Shown here in pieces: positions 1-9,224 of a stretch of 64,000 nt of DNA. The DNA comes from JALRAP01 sp046340555 (GTDB lineage Bacteria; Bacteroidota; Bacteroidia; AKYH767-A; OLB10): positions 1-64,000 of the forward strand of contig JBKDSL010000006.1 of assembly GCA_046340555.1 (NCBI GenBank), read 5' to 3'. Under the pieces are notes generated by a model. That model saw nothing but the letters and a program-made list of their open reading frames with translations, was not told where the DNA came from and did not search any database. Positions within the stretch are counted from its first letter, which is position 1. Each line of letters opens with the position of its first letter. The position numbers and the translations under genes were made by a program.

Positions 1-2
1 GG

Positions 3-1352
3 TTCATAATTCGTGAGAATTTCTTTCTTAAGAATCCCGGAAAAAGCATCAATGATTTTATTCATCAATTTCCGGAATGTCCTGTAGGTTTCAATAATGA
101 TTCGGGATTGGCTTTGCGAAATGAACCGCTTCTGCCTTTTAGTTTTTCAGGTAATTGGGGGTTCATGGATAGCTCTGGATACGTTGTCATTAATCCGGAT
201 TATTCCATGGTCTCTGAATTCCAGGATGGTTTGGCACGTGTAGTTTCTTATTCGAAAACCGGCTTCGTTAATTTAAAAGGTGAGGAAGTTGTAAAGCCTT
301 ATTACGATTCGGCAAGTGATTTTACCCAAGGTTTTTCTGTTGTTTCCGAAAGTGGCAGTTATGGAATAATTGATCGTAGAGGCAATACGGTTGTTTCTGT
401 GAGTTATGATTCCTTGTCTATAGCAGGAGAAAACACATTTATTCAATATCGCTCAGATCGTTGTGGTTATTTGACCCGAATGGGGGAGCCGTTATCTGAT
501 TCCAGCTTTTCGAGCTGCGGCCAGATGATTAATGGATTCTCAATTTGTTCTAACGGAATAGGCTTTGGTGTAATTCGAAATGATGGTCGCTTGGTATTAC
601 AATGTGTTTTTAAGGATATAAAAAGACTTTCTGATTCTAGATTTTCAATTTCCAATGGCGATGGATATGCCTTAGCCGACACAGGGGGGAATATACTTAC
701 ACAGTTTACTTTTGATGCTATTGGTGAATTCAGTTCTGGTTTGGCGGCAGCATCAATCGGCGGACGATTTGGATATATAGACCAACGAGGCAGAACCAAA
801 ATTCCTTTCATATTTCAGGCATTGGAGGGGTTCCCTCATTTTGCCAAGTTCAGTGGCGGGTATGCCGCAATCAGTTTGGCAGGTGCTTTTGGTGTCGCTG
901 ATACTACTGGTAATATTGTAATTGCCGACTCCTTTGATCGTATTGATTTGCTGGAAAACGGATTTGCGATGGTCTATGACAGTACAAAAGGCGGGCTGTT
1001 GGAAATTGGTAATGAGCGATTTTTGACCGAATCGTTGTTTGACTCATCAGGTGTATTTTCATTTAATTCCTTGCCTGTTAGGGTTGGCGATAGATGGGGC
1101 GCTATTGACAAATCCGGAAAATATCTTGTGGATCCTCGTTTTTTTTCCATCGTCCCGCTTCCTAATGGATTTTACATTTTTGCTTATGAAAACGGATATG
1201 GCATATTGGACAGTCTGTCTGCAAATGTTTTGGATCCCCAATACGATGATGCCGAAATTAAATACGGACGTTATGTGAAATTGATACAAGCTGGGAAATG
1301 GGACTGGTTTGATACAAATACAGGAAGTTTGATAACACCCCGAAAAAAATGA
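3..1352 (+). CDS. WG-repeat protein, 5' end cut by the window edge
   Basis: The reading frame is open from base 3 with no stop, and the codons before the TTG at 108 read as ordinary protein, so the real start lies outside the window. The visible 449 residues consist of about nine degenerate WG/beta-propeller-like repeats of 40-50 residues. Each follows the pattern W/F-G-(F/V/I)-x-D-x-x-G-x-x-(V/L)-(I/V)-x-P-x-(Y/F)-(D/x), for example GNWGFMDSSG near base 150 and DRWGAIDKSG near base 1090. WG-repeat proteins are common in Bacteroidota and are mostly uncharacterised; no catalytic motif is visible. Its stop overlaps the start of the next gene by 4 nt (ATGA), so the two are probably translationally coupled. 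Location cannot be judged because the N terminus is missing. Confidence 0.85.
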   Translation, partial: FIIRENFFLKNPGKSINDFIHQFPECPVGFNNDSGLALRNEPLLPFSFSGNWGFMDSSGYVVINPDYSMVSEFQDGLARVVSYSKTGFVNLKGEEVVKPYYDSASDFTQGFSVVSESGSYGIIDRRGNTVVSVSYDSLSIAGENTFIQYRSDRCGYLTRMGEPLSDSSFSSCGQMINGFSICSNGIGFGVIRNDGRLVLQCVFKDIKRLSDSRFSISNGDGYALADTGGNILTQFTFDAIGEFSSGLAAASIGGRFGYIDQRGRTKIPFIFQALEGFPHFAKFSGGYAAISLAGAFGVADTTGNIVIADSFDRIDLLENGFAMVYDSTKGGLLEIGNERFLTESLFDSSGVFSFNSLPVRVGDRWGAIDKSGKYLVDPRFFSIVPLPNGFYIFAYENGYGILDSLSANVLDPQYDDAEIKYGRYVKLIQAGKWDWFDTNTGSLITPRKK

Positions 1353-2764
1353 CATCATATAACAAGGTAAGCAATGAACTGCTTGAAAAAATAGTGGCAA
1401 TTTGTGGCGCGGATTACGTGTCCACTGCTACCGATGTTTTGCATGAACACGGCCGTGATTATACGGAAGATTTAATTTTTTATCCTGAAGTTGTAGTTCG
1501 CCCATCATCTGAGGAAGAGATTTGTGCCATCATGTCCTTTTGCAATGAACATTTGATTCCAGTCACACCCAGGGGCGCTGGCACCGGATTGAGCGGGGGC
1601 GCACTACCCACCCATGGTGGTGTTGTTGTGTCCACTTCTCGTCTTAATCGTATATTGGAGATTGATGAACGCAATTTACAAGCAACCGTTGAGCCGGGTG
1701 TGATTAATCAAATCTTTAAGGATGCTGTTTCCGAAAAAGGACTTTTTTATCCTCCCGACCCTGCTAGTCGTGGTTCTTGTTTTTTGGGTGGGAATCTAGC
1801 CGAATGTGCTGGAGGACCAGCAGCAGTAAAGTATGGCGTAACTAAGGATTATGTTTTGAATATACGTATGGTGTTGCCAACTGGCGAAGCCATCTGGACA
1901 GGTGCCAATGTTTTGAAGAACTCCACAGGGTATAACTTGACCCAGTTGGTTGTCGGAAGTGAGGGGACCTTGGGGATCATTACGAAAATCGTTTTCAAGT
2001 TAATTCCAAAGCCATCCCATGATTTGCTGATGTTGGTTCCTTTCACATCCCCTGAACGGGCTTGTGAGGCTGTATCGGCCGTGTTTCGCGCTGGCATCAC
2101 ACCCTCAGCGATGGAATTCATGGAACGTGATGCCATTGACTATGTGCTGAAGTATGTTGATGTTTCTCTTCAAATCCACGATGATGTAAAAGCTCATTTG
2201 TTGATTGCTGTTGATGGAAACGACTTGGAAAGCCTATTCAAAGATTGTGAGCGAATCAGTGAAGTAATGGATCAGCATGGTGCCATGGAAGTTATGTTTG
2301 CTGATACGGATAAGCAGAAATCCGAATTGTGGAGAATGAGACGTGCAGTTGGCGAGGCGGTTAAATCTCATTCTATCTACAAAGAGGAGGATACGGTGGT
2401 TCCTCGTGCAGAACTCCCTATGCTTCTTGCTGGTGTGAAATCAATAGGCTCTAAGTTCGGCTTCAAGTCGGTATGCTATGGTCATGCCGGCGATGGTAAT
2501 CTGCATGTGAATATAATTCGCGATAATCTTTCGGATGATGAATGGAATAATAAAGTTCCTTTAGGCATTCGTGAAATATTCAAACTGTGTGTCGAACTTG
2601 GAGGAACGATTTCAGGTGAGCATGGTATTGGGCTTGTTCAAAGAGATTATCTTGATATCGCATTTGATCAAGTTCAGATGGATTTACAGAAAGGAATTAA
2701 ACGTGTTTTTGACCCCAATAACATCATGAATCCTGGTAAGATATTTCCCGACAACAACAAATGA
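1349..2764 (+). CDS. FAD-linked oxidase, D-lactate dehydrogenase/glycolate oxidase GlcD type
   Basis: A 471-residue flavoprotein. Residues about 40-220 form the PCMH-type FAD-binding domain, with the loop PRGAGTGLSGGA and the segment TVEPGV. The C-terminal FAD-oxidase domain carries HAGDGNLHVN at about residue 379, GEHGIG at about 423 and the family-ending NPGKIFP. Members oxidise 2-hydroxy acids (D-lactate, glycolate, D-2-hydroxyglutarate) and pass electrons to quinone or an electron-transfer protein. Length matches single-polypeptide GlcD-like enzymes; the cysteine-rich GlcF domain is absent from this protein and no partner is adjacent. The substrate cannot be told from sequence. ATG start overlaps the upstream WG-repeat gene by 4 nt. 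Confidence 0.9.
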   Translation: MTSYNKVSNELLEKIVAICGADYVSTATDVLHEHGRDYTEDLIFYPEVVVRPSSEEEICAIMSFCNEHLIPVTPRGAGTGLSGGALPTHGGVVVSTSRLNRILEIDERNLQATVEPGVINQIFKDAVSEKGLFYPPDPASRGSCFLGGNLAECAGGPAAVKYGVTKDYVLNIRMVLPTGEAIWTGANVLKNSTGYNLTQLVVGSEGTLGIITKIVFKLIPKPSHDLLMLVPFTSPERACEAVSAVFRAGITPSAMEFMERDAIDYVLKYVDVSLQIHDDVKAHLLIAVDGNDLESLFKDCERISEVMDQHGAMEVMFADTDKQKSELWRMRRAVGEAVKSHSIYKEEDTVVPRAELPMLLAGVKSIGSKFGFKSVCYGHAGDGNLHVNIIRDNLSDDEWNNKVPLGIREIFKLCVELGGTISGEHGIGLVQRDYLDIAFDQVQMDLQKGIKRVFDPNNIMNPGKIFPDNNK

Positions 2765-2813
2765 TAGCACCAATCCGTTTTATTAGCATCTATTACTAAA
2801 TATACAGAAAGAA

Positions 2814-4262
2814 GTGGTTAAATTCAAGTTGCTGTTTGTATCCTTCGTTTTTTCGTTGATGTTTTCCTGCTTTTGCCGGGTATCCTATTCACAGGAAATG
2901 TCGGGCATAAGCCATTCCAACTTTTCCGGAAACATGGGGATGGATTTTAATCCATCGCTATTTGTGGGCTCTCCCTACTTATATGAATGGAATTTCCTTT
3001 CCGGTGATATATTCATCGACAACAATTATCTGTATAGGAAAAGATTGTCTGAGCGATTTGAAGATGTTGACAATACCGATGGCAGCAACGATAGCCAAAT
3101 CGGAAACTATTCTGATGTTTCAACAATGGACGCATACTCCAGCATACGATTGAGAGGGCCCTCTTACATTCGAAATTCATCGAAGTTTTCTTGGGGTATA
3201 CATACGGCACTCCGTTCAGCCACATCTATTACCAAAGCCCCAACACATTTGGTCAAATTTATTAAAGAGGGCTACGATTACGCTCCACAACATGATATCC
3301 AATACGCTTCGGATCCTTTTCGTGTCGCATCCATGATATGGGGTGAAATAGGGGGGACGTATGGGAAAAAGCTTTATGAAGTGCGAGAAAAAAAGTATCT
3401 CGCTGTTGCGGCCACACTAAAGATTATTGGTGGTTTTGATGCAGCGTTCATTGATTTCGACCAGTTGAATTATGAGGTTACATCACAGGATTCTTTTGAT
3501 TTGGATGTATTATCAACCACCGGTACTTACGGGCATTCATTCACAGATGATGAGAATACCTTGAAAAAACCCTTCAAATTGCGTGGGTATGGATTTGGTT
3601 TGGATTTAGGTCTTACCTATTACCATAAAAGGAAGCATGGTTCAGGTGATTGTAACAAGTCGGCAGAAATATTGAAAAAGTATGTTTTCAGAACAGGCTT
3701 TTCCATATTGGATATCGGCGCAGTAAGATTCGGAAAACAAGCTGAAACCTATGCATTCTCTTCCGACGATTTTATTTGGCCCCAGATTGATGATGCTGTT
3801 ATAAATTCCGTTCAGCAATTTGATACTACTGTTAGCCAGTATGCCTTTGCAACTCCGCTTGGATCACAAGACGATGACAAATTGACTATTTGGCTTCCTT
3901 CAGCTATTGCATTTGATTTTGATTATTGTATTGCTCCTAAGTTTTATGCGAATGCTGCAGTGGTTGCGGCCATACCTTTGGCGTCAACAGCTATTGTAAG
4001 GTCATCAATGCTGTCTGTCACGCCCAGATATGAAACACGTCGATTTGAGGTTTCCATGCCGTTTGTACTACATGAATTCAAATCCCCGCATCTTGGGTTG
4101 GCAATGCGTTACAAATGGTTTGTGATTGGTTCGGATAGGATTGGCGCTTTCACAGGCATATGGAATAACACAGGATACGATATATTCTTCGGCTTCAAGT
4201 TGAACGTATGTGAAAAGGGTGGCAAGAGGTCGCCTTCGTGCCCGGCCTATTCCCGATTATAA
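2814..4262 (+). CDS. DUF5723-like exported protein, probable outer-membrane beta-barrel
   Basis: A 482-residue protein with an N-terminal signal peptide (hydrophobic residues 4-24, then a cleavage-like SYSQ). The mature start has the pattern S-N-F-S-G-x-x-G-x-x-x-N-P-S-x-x-x-x-S-P-Y typical of the DUF5723 family of Bacteroidota, and the rest is rich in alternating aromatic/glycine strands as in outer-membrane barrels. The start is a GTG at 2814; no better ATG lies in frame before the signal peptide. The gene is 49 nt after the oxidase and could be cotranscribed. Its stop overlaps the stop of the convergent dehydrogenase gene by 6 nt. Function unknown. Confidence 0.75.
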   Translation: MVKFKLLFVSFVFSLMFSCFCRVSYSQEMSGISHSNFSGNMGMDFNPSLFVGSPYLYEWNFLSGDIFIDNNYLYRKRLSERFEDVDNTDGSNDSQIGNYSDVSTMDAYSSIRLRGPSYIRNSSKFSWGIHTALRSATSITKAPTHLVKFIKEGYDYAPQHDIQYASDPFRVASMIWGEIGGTYGKKLYEVREKKYLAVAATLKIIGGFDAAFIDFDQLNYEVTSQDSFDLDVLSTTGTYGHSFTDDENTLKKPFKLRGYGFGLDLGLTYYHKRKHGSGDCNKSAEILKKYVFRTGFSILDIGAVRFGKQAETYAFSSDDFIWPQIDDAVINSVQQFDTTVSQYAFATPLGSQDDDKLTIWLPSAIAFDFDYCIAPKFYANAAVVAAIPLASTAIVRSSMLSVTPRYETRRFEVSMPFVLHEFKSPHLGLAMRYKWFVIGSDRIGAFTGIWNNTGYDIFFGFKLNVCEKGGKRSPSCPAYSRL

Positions 4263-5156
4263 TTCTCTCTTAACGAAATTTCCGGCCACGACCAAGTCTT
4301 TGCCACCGGCGGAATAGTCATAAAATCCCTTGCCTGATTTTCTTCCAAGGTTTCCAGATACAACCATATTGACCAATAATGGACATGGTGCATATTTTGG
4401 GTTCCCGAAGCCGTCATGCATAACCTTGAGTATTGATAGGCAAACATCCAAGCCTATGAAATCCGCTAATTGTAATGGTCCCATAGGATGAGCCATGCCG
4501 AGTTTCATGACTGTATCGATTTCTTCTACACCGGCAACTCCCTCATAGAGTGAGTATATGGCTTCGTTGATCATTGGCATGAGAATACGGTTGGCAACAA
4601 AGCCTGGGTAGTCGTTGACTTCAACTGGTATTTTTCCTAGCTTTTTTGAGCAATCAAATATGGCGGCTGTAACTTCATCCGAAGTGCTGTAGCCTCTGAT
4701 AACTTCAACCAATTTCATGACTGGCACCGGGTTCATGAAATGCATGCCAATCACCTTATCACCTCTTTTAGTGACAGATGCTATTTTTGTAATTGAAATG
4801 GATGAGGTATTGGATGCTAATACAGTGTGCGGTAAACAGTATGAATCCAGCTCCCGAAACAGGTCCAGCTTGATTGAAATGTTCTCTGTAGCTGCTTCTA
4901 CTACCAAATCCGCTTGATTGACTCCATCTTTTAAAGACGTGAAGGTACTTAGGTTTGAAAGGGTGGATTGTTTTACATCCTCGTTAATCGCGCCTTTGGA
5001 AATCATCCTGTCCAGATTGGATGAGATGGTCGAAACAGCTTTGTCTAAAGCGTCCTGCCTTATGTCAATCAACGACACCTTGAACCCATGTTGAGCGAAA
5101 ACGTGTGCAATGCCATTTCCCATTGTGCCTGAACCGATAACTGCGATGTTTTTCAT
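4257..5156 (-). CDS. 3-hydroxyacyl-CoA (3-hydroxybutyryl-CoA) dehydrogenase
   Basis: A 299-residue NAD(P)-dependent enzyme oxidising or forming (S)-3-hydroxyacyl-CoA in fatty acid breakdown or butyrate-type metabolism. The N-terminal Rossmann fold starts at residue 4 with IGSGTMGNGIA; a downstream ATEN segment follows. The catalytic His lies in HFMNPVPVMKLVE at about residue 140, and the C-terminal dimerisation domain has MAHPMGPLQLADFIGLD and ends GRKSGKGFYDY. Length fits stand-alone Hbd/PaaH enzymes, not the fused FadB form. It is the last gene of a minus-strand operon otherwise concerned with surface sugar metabolism, 11 nt after the sugar transferase, so its presence there is unexpected. 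Confidence 0.92.
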   Translation of the reverse strand: MKNIAVIGSGTMGNGIAHVFAQHGFKVSLIDIRQDALDKAVSTISSNLDRMISKGAINEDVKQSTLSNLSTFTSLKDGVNQADLVVEAATENISIKLDLFRELDSYCLPHTVLASNTSSISITKIASVTKRGDKVIGMHFMNPVPVMKLVEVIRGYSTSDEVTAAIFDCSKKLGKIPVEVNDYPGFVANRILMPMINEAIYSLYEGVAGVEEIDTVMKLGMAHPMGPLQLADFIGLDVCLSILKVMHDGFGNPKYAPCPLLVNMVVSGNLGRKSGKGFYDYSAGGKDLVVAGNFVKREL

Positions 5157-5167
5157 AGTTTGTTTTT

Positions 5168-6577
5168 TTATTTGCCTTTTCTTTCAAGAATAGTTTTAAC
5201 AGTATAAATCATGATTTTCAAATCAAGAGCCAAGGACATGTTTTCAATGTAAATGATGTCGAACTTGAGTCGTTCCACCATTTGCTCAACGTTTTCAGCG
5301 TATCCGAATTTCACTTGACCCCATGAGGTGATGCCTGGTCGCACTTTGTGCAAATGACGGTAATGCGGTGCAATGTGCATAATCTGGTCAACAAAGAATT
5401 GACGTTCCGGACGAGGGCCTACAAGCGACATGTCTCCCTTTAACACATTCCAAAATTGAGGAATTTCATCAAGCCGTACCTTCCTCATGAATTTACCGAA
5501 CGGTGTGATGCGGTCGTCATTTTGGCTTGACAATTTTGGAGTTCCTGATTCGGCATCTGTGCGCATGGATCGGAATTTGTAGATGTTAAAAGGGAGCCCA
5601 TGCAATCCGATTCTTTCCTGAATGAAAAAAACCGGCCCTTTGGATGTGATCTTGATGATAATGGCAACCGTTATAAATACTGGAAGCAACAGGATCAGGA
5701 GCATGAGCGATGCCAATATGTCGATGATCCTCTTAAGGCCTTGTTGCCAAACGGGCATCAGGTAAGGCGATATTTCAATCAAAGGCGCTCCGTAAATGGC
5801 ATTCATCTTTACGGATCCTGAAAGAATATCATACATGTCTGGAATGATTTTCACAATGATTCCGGTATCTTCAAGGTCATTGAGGATCCTTCCTATGCTT
5901 TCATGTTCCGATGATTCGATGGCGATGATGACCTCTTCAACTTGGTATTCATGAATCAAAGCTCTCAAGCCTTTCACGGTTCCCAGATGTTTCAACGTGT
6001 CTTTCAGTAAATGCCCGTTGTTTTCCATCACGCTCACGAACCCGATGAAAAGGTTTCCCTGGCTTTCCTTAGCCGCCATCAACTCTTTGAAGAGAGCCAA
6101 AGCTTTTTGGTTGCTACCAATCAATAATGTGTTAAATCCGATTACGCGGTTTTTTATTTTATATCCTGCTTTTGAAGTGAGGTAAAATCGAACTGTAGCG
6201 GTCAAAGTGAAATGGGTGCCAAAAAGCACTGCAAGCGACTCATAATATGATTTATAAGAAACAATCCTGTCGTCTAACAGAATAGCAAAGAAAATCACTA
6301 AAACACCCAATGCGGATATGTACAGCGTTTGGCCGAACTCCTTCAATCTGGATTTTCTGTATATGCTGGAGTAGGTGCCAATAAACGCATACGCCATCAG
6401 CCAACCTATTGGGAGCAATATTGCCCCGTACCAAAATTTCGGGTCATCGGGTAACCTTTGAAAGAACGCATCCCCTTCAATGGCAACTTTTCTATAGAGG
6501 TAAAACAAGATCCATGCCGCTGACGCAGTTAAATAGTCACAAATTATATATTTCAGCGCTTGGAGTCTGTTGTTCAT
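5168..6577 (-). CDS. Polyprenyl-phosphate sugar-1-phosphate transferase (WbaP/WcaJ type)
   Basis: A 469-residue membrane enzyme that starts assembly of a surface polysaccharide by moving a sugar-1-phosphate from a nucleotide sugar to undecaprenyl phosphate. Several membrane segments lie in the first 120 residues, then a CoA-binding-like Rossmann region (LIGSNQKAL, about 150-160), one more hydrophobic segment near 280-310, and the bacterial sugar transferase domain with PVFFIQERIG, YKFRSMRTD, KVRLDEIPQFWNVLKGDMSLVGPRPE in consecutive blocks. Its ATG overlaps the upstream stop by 1 nt (TGATG). The acceptor sugar cannot be read from sequence. Confidence 0.93.
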   Translation of the reverse strand: MNNRLQALKYIICDYLTASAAWILFYLYRKVAIEGDAFFQRLPDDPKFWYGAILLPIGWLMAYAFIGTYSSIYRKSRLKEFGQTLYISALGVLVIFFAILLDDRIVSYKSYYESLAVLFGTHFTLTATVRFYLTSKAGYKIKNRVIGFNTLLIGSNQKALALFKELMAAKESQGNLFIGFVSVMENNGHLLKDTLKHLGTVKGLRALIHEYQVEEVIIAIESSEHESIGRILNDLEDTGIIVKIIPDMYDILSGSVKMNAIYGAPLIEISPYLMPVWQQGLKRIIDILASLMLLILLLPVFITVAIIIKITSKGPVFFIQERIGLHGLPFNIYKFRSMRTDAESGTPKLSSQNDDRITPFGKFMRKVRLDEIPQFWNVLKGDMSLVGPRPERQFFVDQIMHIAPHYRHLHKVRPGITSWGQVKFGYAENVEQMVERLKFDIIYIENMSLALDLKIMIYTVKTILERKGK

Positions 6578-7467
6578 CAGAAGTGAACGACTTTTATGTT
6601 GTCGAAATAAAAGGAAGCCTTCTGGTTTCCATTGTTTTTTATGCCTTTAAAATAAATTTTAAACTTGTTTGAATAAGAATAGGTTGAAACCACATAACCC
6701 AGTTGTATGTAGATTTTATTCCAATTCTGCGAAGGATTTATGTTGTAAATCGGCACCTGCTCAAGTCCGGATGAAGGAAGGTCGATAAAGAGTCCGATTT
6801 GCATTTCCTGGCTGCATTTGTAATCCATTTCCAAATAAACCGCAGCACCGGATCCCGGTAGTTCGTAAAAGGTTGTGGATGAAAACTCGAATTGCGTATT
6901 TGCCGTATCTAGATAAACCGCTCCACTTCCGGCTCCTTCGAATACGTTGGAATCACCTGGCGCCAACTGATACATGATTGTGTCACTTTGATCGGTCGGT
7001 GCCAGACTGAAACCGCTGCCGTCAAATGATTCACAAAATGCACATTGTGCTGCGTCGAAATATTGTGTGTTTGGGTTGATGGTAAGCGTGCCGTTTTCAG
7101 GTATTACTTCTTCGGTTACATATCCTTTATAAAAAGGGTAGGGGGATCTTGTGGATGCAATACCGTTGAGTTCTATGCCTGGAGTCAGCAGGATTTTTTG
7201 TTTTCCAGTCTTGAGCACAGGAAACCTGGCAGGAAGTTCATATGCTCCAAGGAATTTATTGTCAACATATACCCAAACATCACTAATTCTACTTGAATTG
7301 GATGAGCCCATTTCGATGGATGTAGGAGTGGGGTTGAAAACAAAGTCATTGACTTCTATGAAACCGGGCGCATTTTCCTCTGGATTGATCAGGTTACATG
7401 ATGATAAATTCCAAACAGAAAAAAACACCATCACAAAGAGCCACTTTGAATTTCTCATATTATTCAA
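6577..7467 (-). CDS. Hypothetical lipoprotein in the sugar-transferase operon
   Basis: A 296-residue protein with a short signal peptide ending in a lipobox-like LSSC at about residues 21-24, so it is probably lipid-anchored. The mature part contains a C-F-C pair near residue 150 (AQCAFCESFDG), then a beta-rich C-terminal half with the pattern of a jelly-roll, ending in YFDNIKVVHF, a motif often seen at the end of carbohydrate-binding-type folds. I do not recognise a named family. It starts inside the end of the oxidoreductase gene (4 nt overlap) and ends inside the start of the sugar transferase gene, so all are translated from one message; a role in surface polysaccharide handling is inference. 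Confidence 0.8.
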   Translation of the reverse strand: MNNMRNSKWLFVMVFFSVWNLSSCNLINPEENAPGFIEVNDFVFNPTPTSIEMGSSNSSRISDVWVYVDNKFLGAYELPARFPVLKTGKQKILLTPGIELNGIASTRSPYPFYKGYVTEEVIPENGTLTINPNTQYFDAAQCAFCESFDGSGFSLAPTDQSDTIMYQLAPGDSNVFEGAGSGAVYLDTANTQFEFSSTTFYELPGSGAAVYLEMDYKCSQEMQIGLFIDLPSSGLEQVPIYNINPSQNWNKIYIQLGYVVSTYSYSNKFKIYFKGIKNNGNQKASFYFDNIKVVHF

Positions 7468-8447
7468 GCCAGAGCTTGCCCTGTTTTTAGTTTCTCAATA
7501 ATTGTGTGAGCCGTCTCTAAGGCGATTAATCCATCGCTTACCGAAACAATCGGTTGTTCGTTAGTTAGTATTGATTTTGCAAAAAGCGCCAGCTCGGTTC
7601 TGATGGCGTTGGTTTCTTTGATGGGAGGGTTGTCAAATATTATTTGCTTGACACCTTTGTCAGGGCCAAGGTCGATTGTGAATGCAAACGGGTCGGGGTC
7701 TCCAGTCACCGTTTTAAGCCTTACCACTTCGGACTTCTTTTCCAAGAAATCCACAGCTATGTAGGCATCTCGTTGGAAGAACCTCGATTTCCGCATATTT
7801 TTTAATGAAATCCTGCTTGATGTGAGGTTTGCAACACAACCGTTGTCAAATTCAATTCGCGCATTGGCAATATCTGGTGTGTCGCTAACCACAGCAACAC
7901 CACTCGCATTTATTCGCTTGATTGGTGATTTGACAAGGCTCAAAATGATATCAATATCGTGTATCATCAGATCCAATACCACAGAAACGTCCGTGCCTCT
8001 CGGGTTGAATTGTGCCAGTCGGTGAGTTTCGATAAACATCGGATTCTTGATGAATTCCGCAGCCGCAGTGAAAGCGGGATTGAACCTTTCTACATGCCCA
8101 ACCTGAATCTTGACGCCTGCTTCTCTGGCCAATTCAGCGATTTGCCTCCCTTCCTCGGGGGTGTTGGCTAGGGGTTTTTCAATGAATACATGCTTTGACT
8201 GCCTGATGGCCTCTGCTGCAACCGACAGGTGGGCATAGGTTGGGGTCACCACATCTATAACGTCACAACAAGATATCAATTCGACAAGTGAGTCGAATGG
8301 TTTTACAAGTAGGGACTCACTAATCGAGTTTCTAATATCATCAGATGAGTCATGAAAACCAACCAATTGGTAATCAGGAATTTCTTTAATCTGATTCAGA
8401 TGGATTTTACCGAGGTGCCCTGCTCCTACAACCCCTATTTTCAGCAT
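7464..8447 (-). CDS. Gfo/Idh/MocA family NAD(P)-dependent oxidoreductase
   Basis: A 327-residue enzyme. The N-terminal Rossmann fold begins at the first residues (MLKIGVVGAGHLGKIH). The family EKP motif occurs as FIEKPLANTPEEG near residue 90, and VGHVERFNPA near 115 starts the C-terminal substrate domain. Related proteins act on sugars, often nucleotide sugars in polysaccharide synthesis. A TTG 24 nt further upstream is in frame, but it is part of the promoter element TAATTTTG, so the ATG at 8447 is the start. First gene of a tightly overlapping four-gene operon. Substrate unknown. Confidence 0.9.
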   Translation of the reverse strand: MLKIGVVGAGHLGKIHLNQIKEIPDYQLVGFHDSSDDIRNSISESLLVKPFDSLVELISCCDVIDVVTPTYAHLSVAAEAIRQSKHVFIEKPLANTPEEGRQIAELAREAGVKIQVGHVERFNPAFTAAAEFIKNPMFIETHRLAQFNPRGTDVSVVLDLMIHDIDIILSLVKSPIKRINASGVAVVSDTPDIANARIEFDNGCVANLTSSRISLKNMRKSRFFQRDAYIAVDFLEKKSEVVRLKTVTGDPDPFAFTIDLGPDKGVKQIIFDNPPIKETNAIRTELALFAKSILTNEQPIVSVSDGLIALETAHTIIEKLKTGQALA

Positions 8448-8468
8448 GGTAAGGTTGGAAATTTGTTT

Positions 8469-8476
8469 CAAAATTA
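8469..8476 (-). promoter_or_regulatory. Bacteroidota -7 promoter element for the oxidoreductase operon
   Basis: On the minus strand the bases read TAATTTTG, an exact match to TAnnTTTG. It lies 21 nt before the ATG at 8447, giving a leader of roughly 15-18 nt, and it excludes the in-frame TTG at 8471 as a start. I see no well-spaced -33 TTG. Confidence 0.6.
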
Positions 8477-8522
8477 ACCTTTTTTACCATGGCACTTTGC
8501 CTATTTTCGCAATCTGAAAGAT

Positions 8523-9182
8523 ATGAAGGAGCAAAACCAGGACAGTTTTCGGCATGTAGGGCTTAGAAGAAAGCTGGTGTTTGAATTGAGATCCAAGGGA
8601 ATCAAGGATGAATCCGTCTTGTCTGCCATTGAGCAAGTGCCAAGACATCTGTTCATTGACAATGCTTTCGTGGAACATGCATACGCCGATATGGCTTTTC
8701 CGATATTGTCTGGTCAAACCATTTCGCATCCTTCAACAGTTGCATTCCAAACATCCTTATTGAATTTAACCCCTGGAATGAAGGTCTTAGAGATTGGTAC
8801 GGGGTCTGGTTATCAGGCCAGTGTGTTGTTTAAAATGGGGGTAAAGGTTTTCTCAATTGAAAGGCATCGTGCTTTGTATATGAACACCAAAAAGTTACTT
8901 GAAAAACTAGGCTATGGAATCAAGACATTTTTCGGGGACGGTTTCGACGGTTTGCCCACTTATGCGCCATATGATCGGATCATTGTGACCTGCGGAGCAG
9001 CCGAATTTCCATCGCAACTGCTTGATCAGTTAAAACCCGGTGGGGCCATGGTTATACCTTATGGTGTTGAAAATGATTATGTTATGACCAAAGTTGAAAA
9101 AGATTTTCAAGGAAAAGTTGCAACTAAGTCATTTGATAGTTTTAAATTTGTGCCCATGATTAGAAGCAAATCGAACTTTTAG
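8523..9182 (+). CDS. pcm: Protein-L-isoaspartate O-methyltransferase
   Basis: A 219-residue cytosolic repair enzyme that methylates L-isoaspartyl residues of aged proteins using S-adenosylmethionine. Motif I is VLEIGTGSGYQASVL at about residues 90-104; the preceding substrate loop has SGQTISHPSTVAFQTSLL, and the post-motif region has RIIVTCGAAEFP and LKPGGAMVIPYG. Length is normal for the family. The ATG at 8523 is preceded by an AT-rich leader; it is divergent from the oxidoreductase operon. Monocistronic as far as I can see. Confidence 0.95.
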   Translation: MKEQNQDSFRHVGLRRKLVFELRSKGIKDESVLSAIEQVPRHLFIDNAFVEHAYADMAFPILSGQTISHPSTVAFQTSLLNLTPGMKVLEIGTGSGYQASVLFKMGVKVFSIERHRALYMNTKKLLEKLGYGIKTFFGDGFDGLPTYAPYDRIIVTCGAAEFPSQLLDQLKPGGAMVIPYGVENDYVMTKVEKDFQGKVATKSFDSFKFVPMIRSKSNF

Positions 9183-9224
9183 CCTTGTTGTTCATAACTG
9201 TGTTAAGAAGTGCGATTCTTCCAA

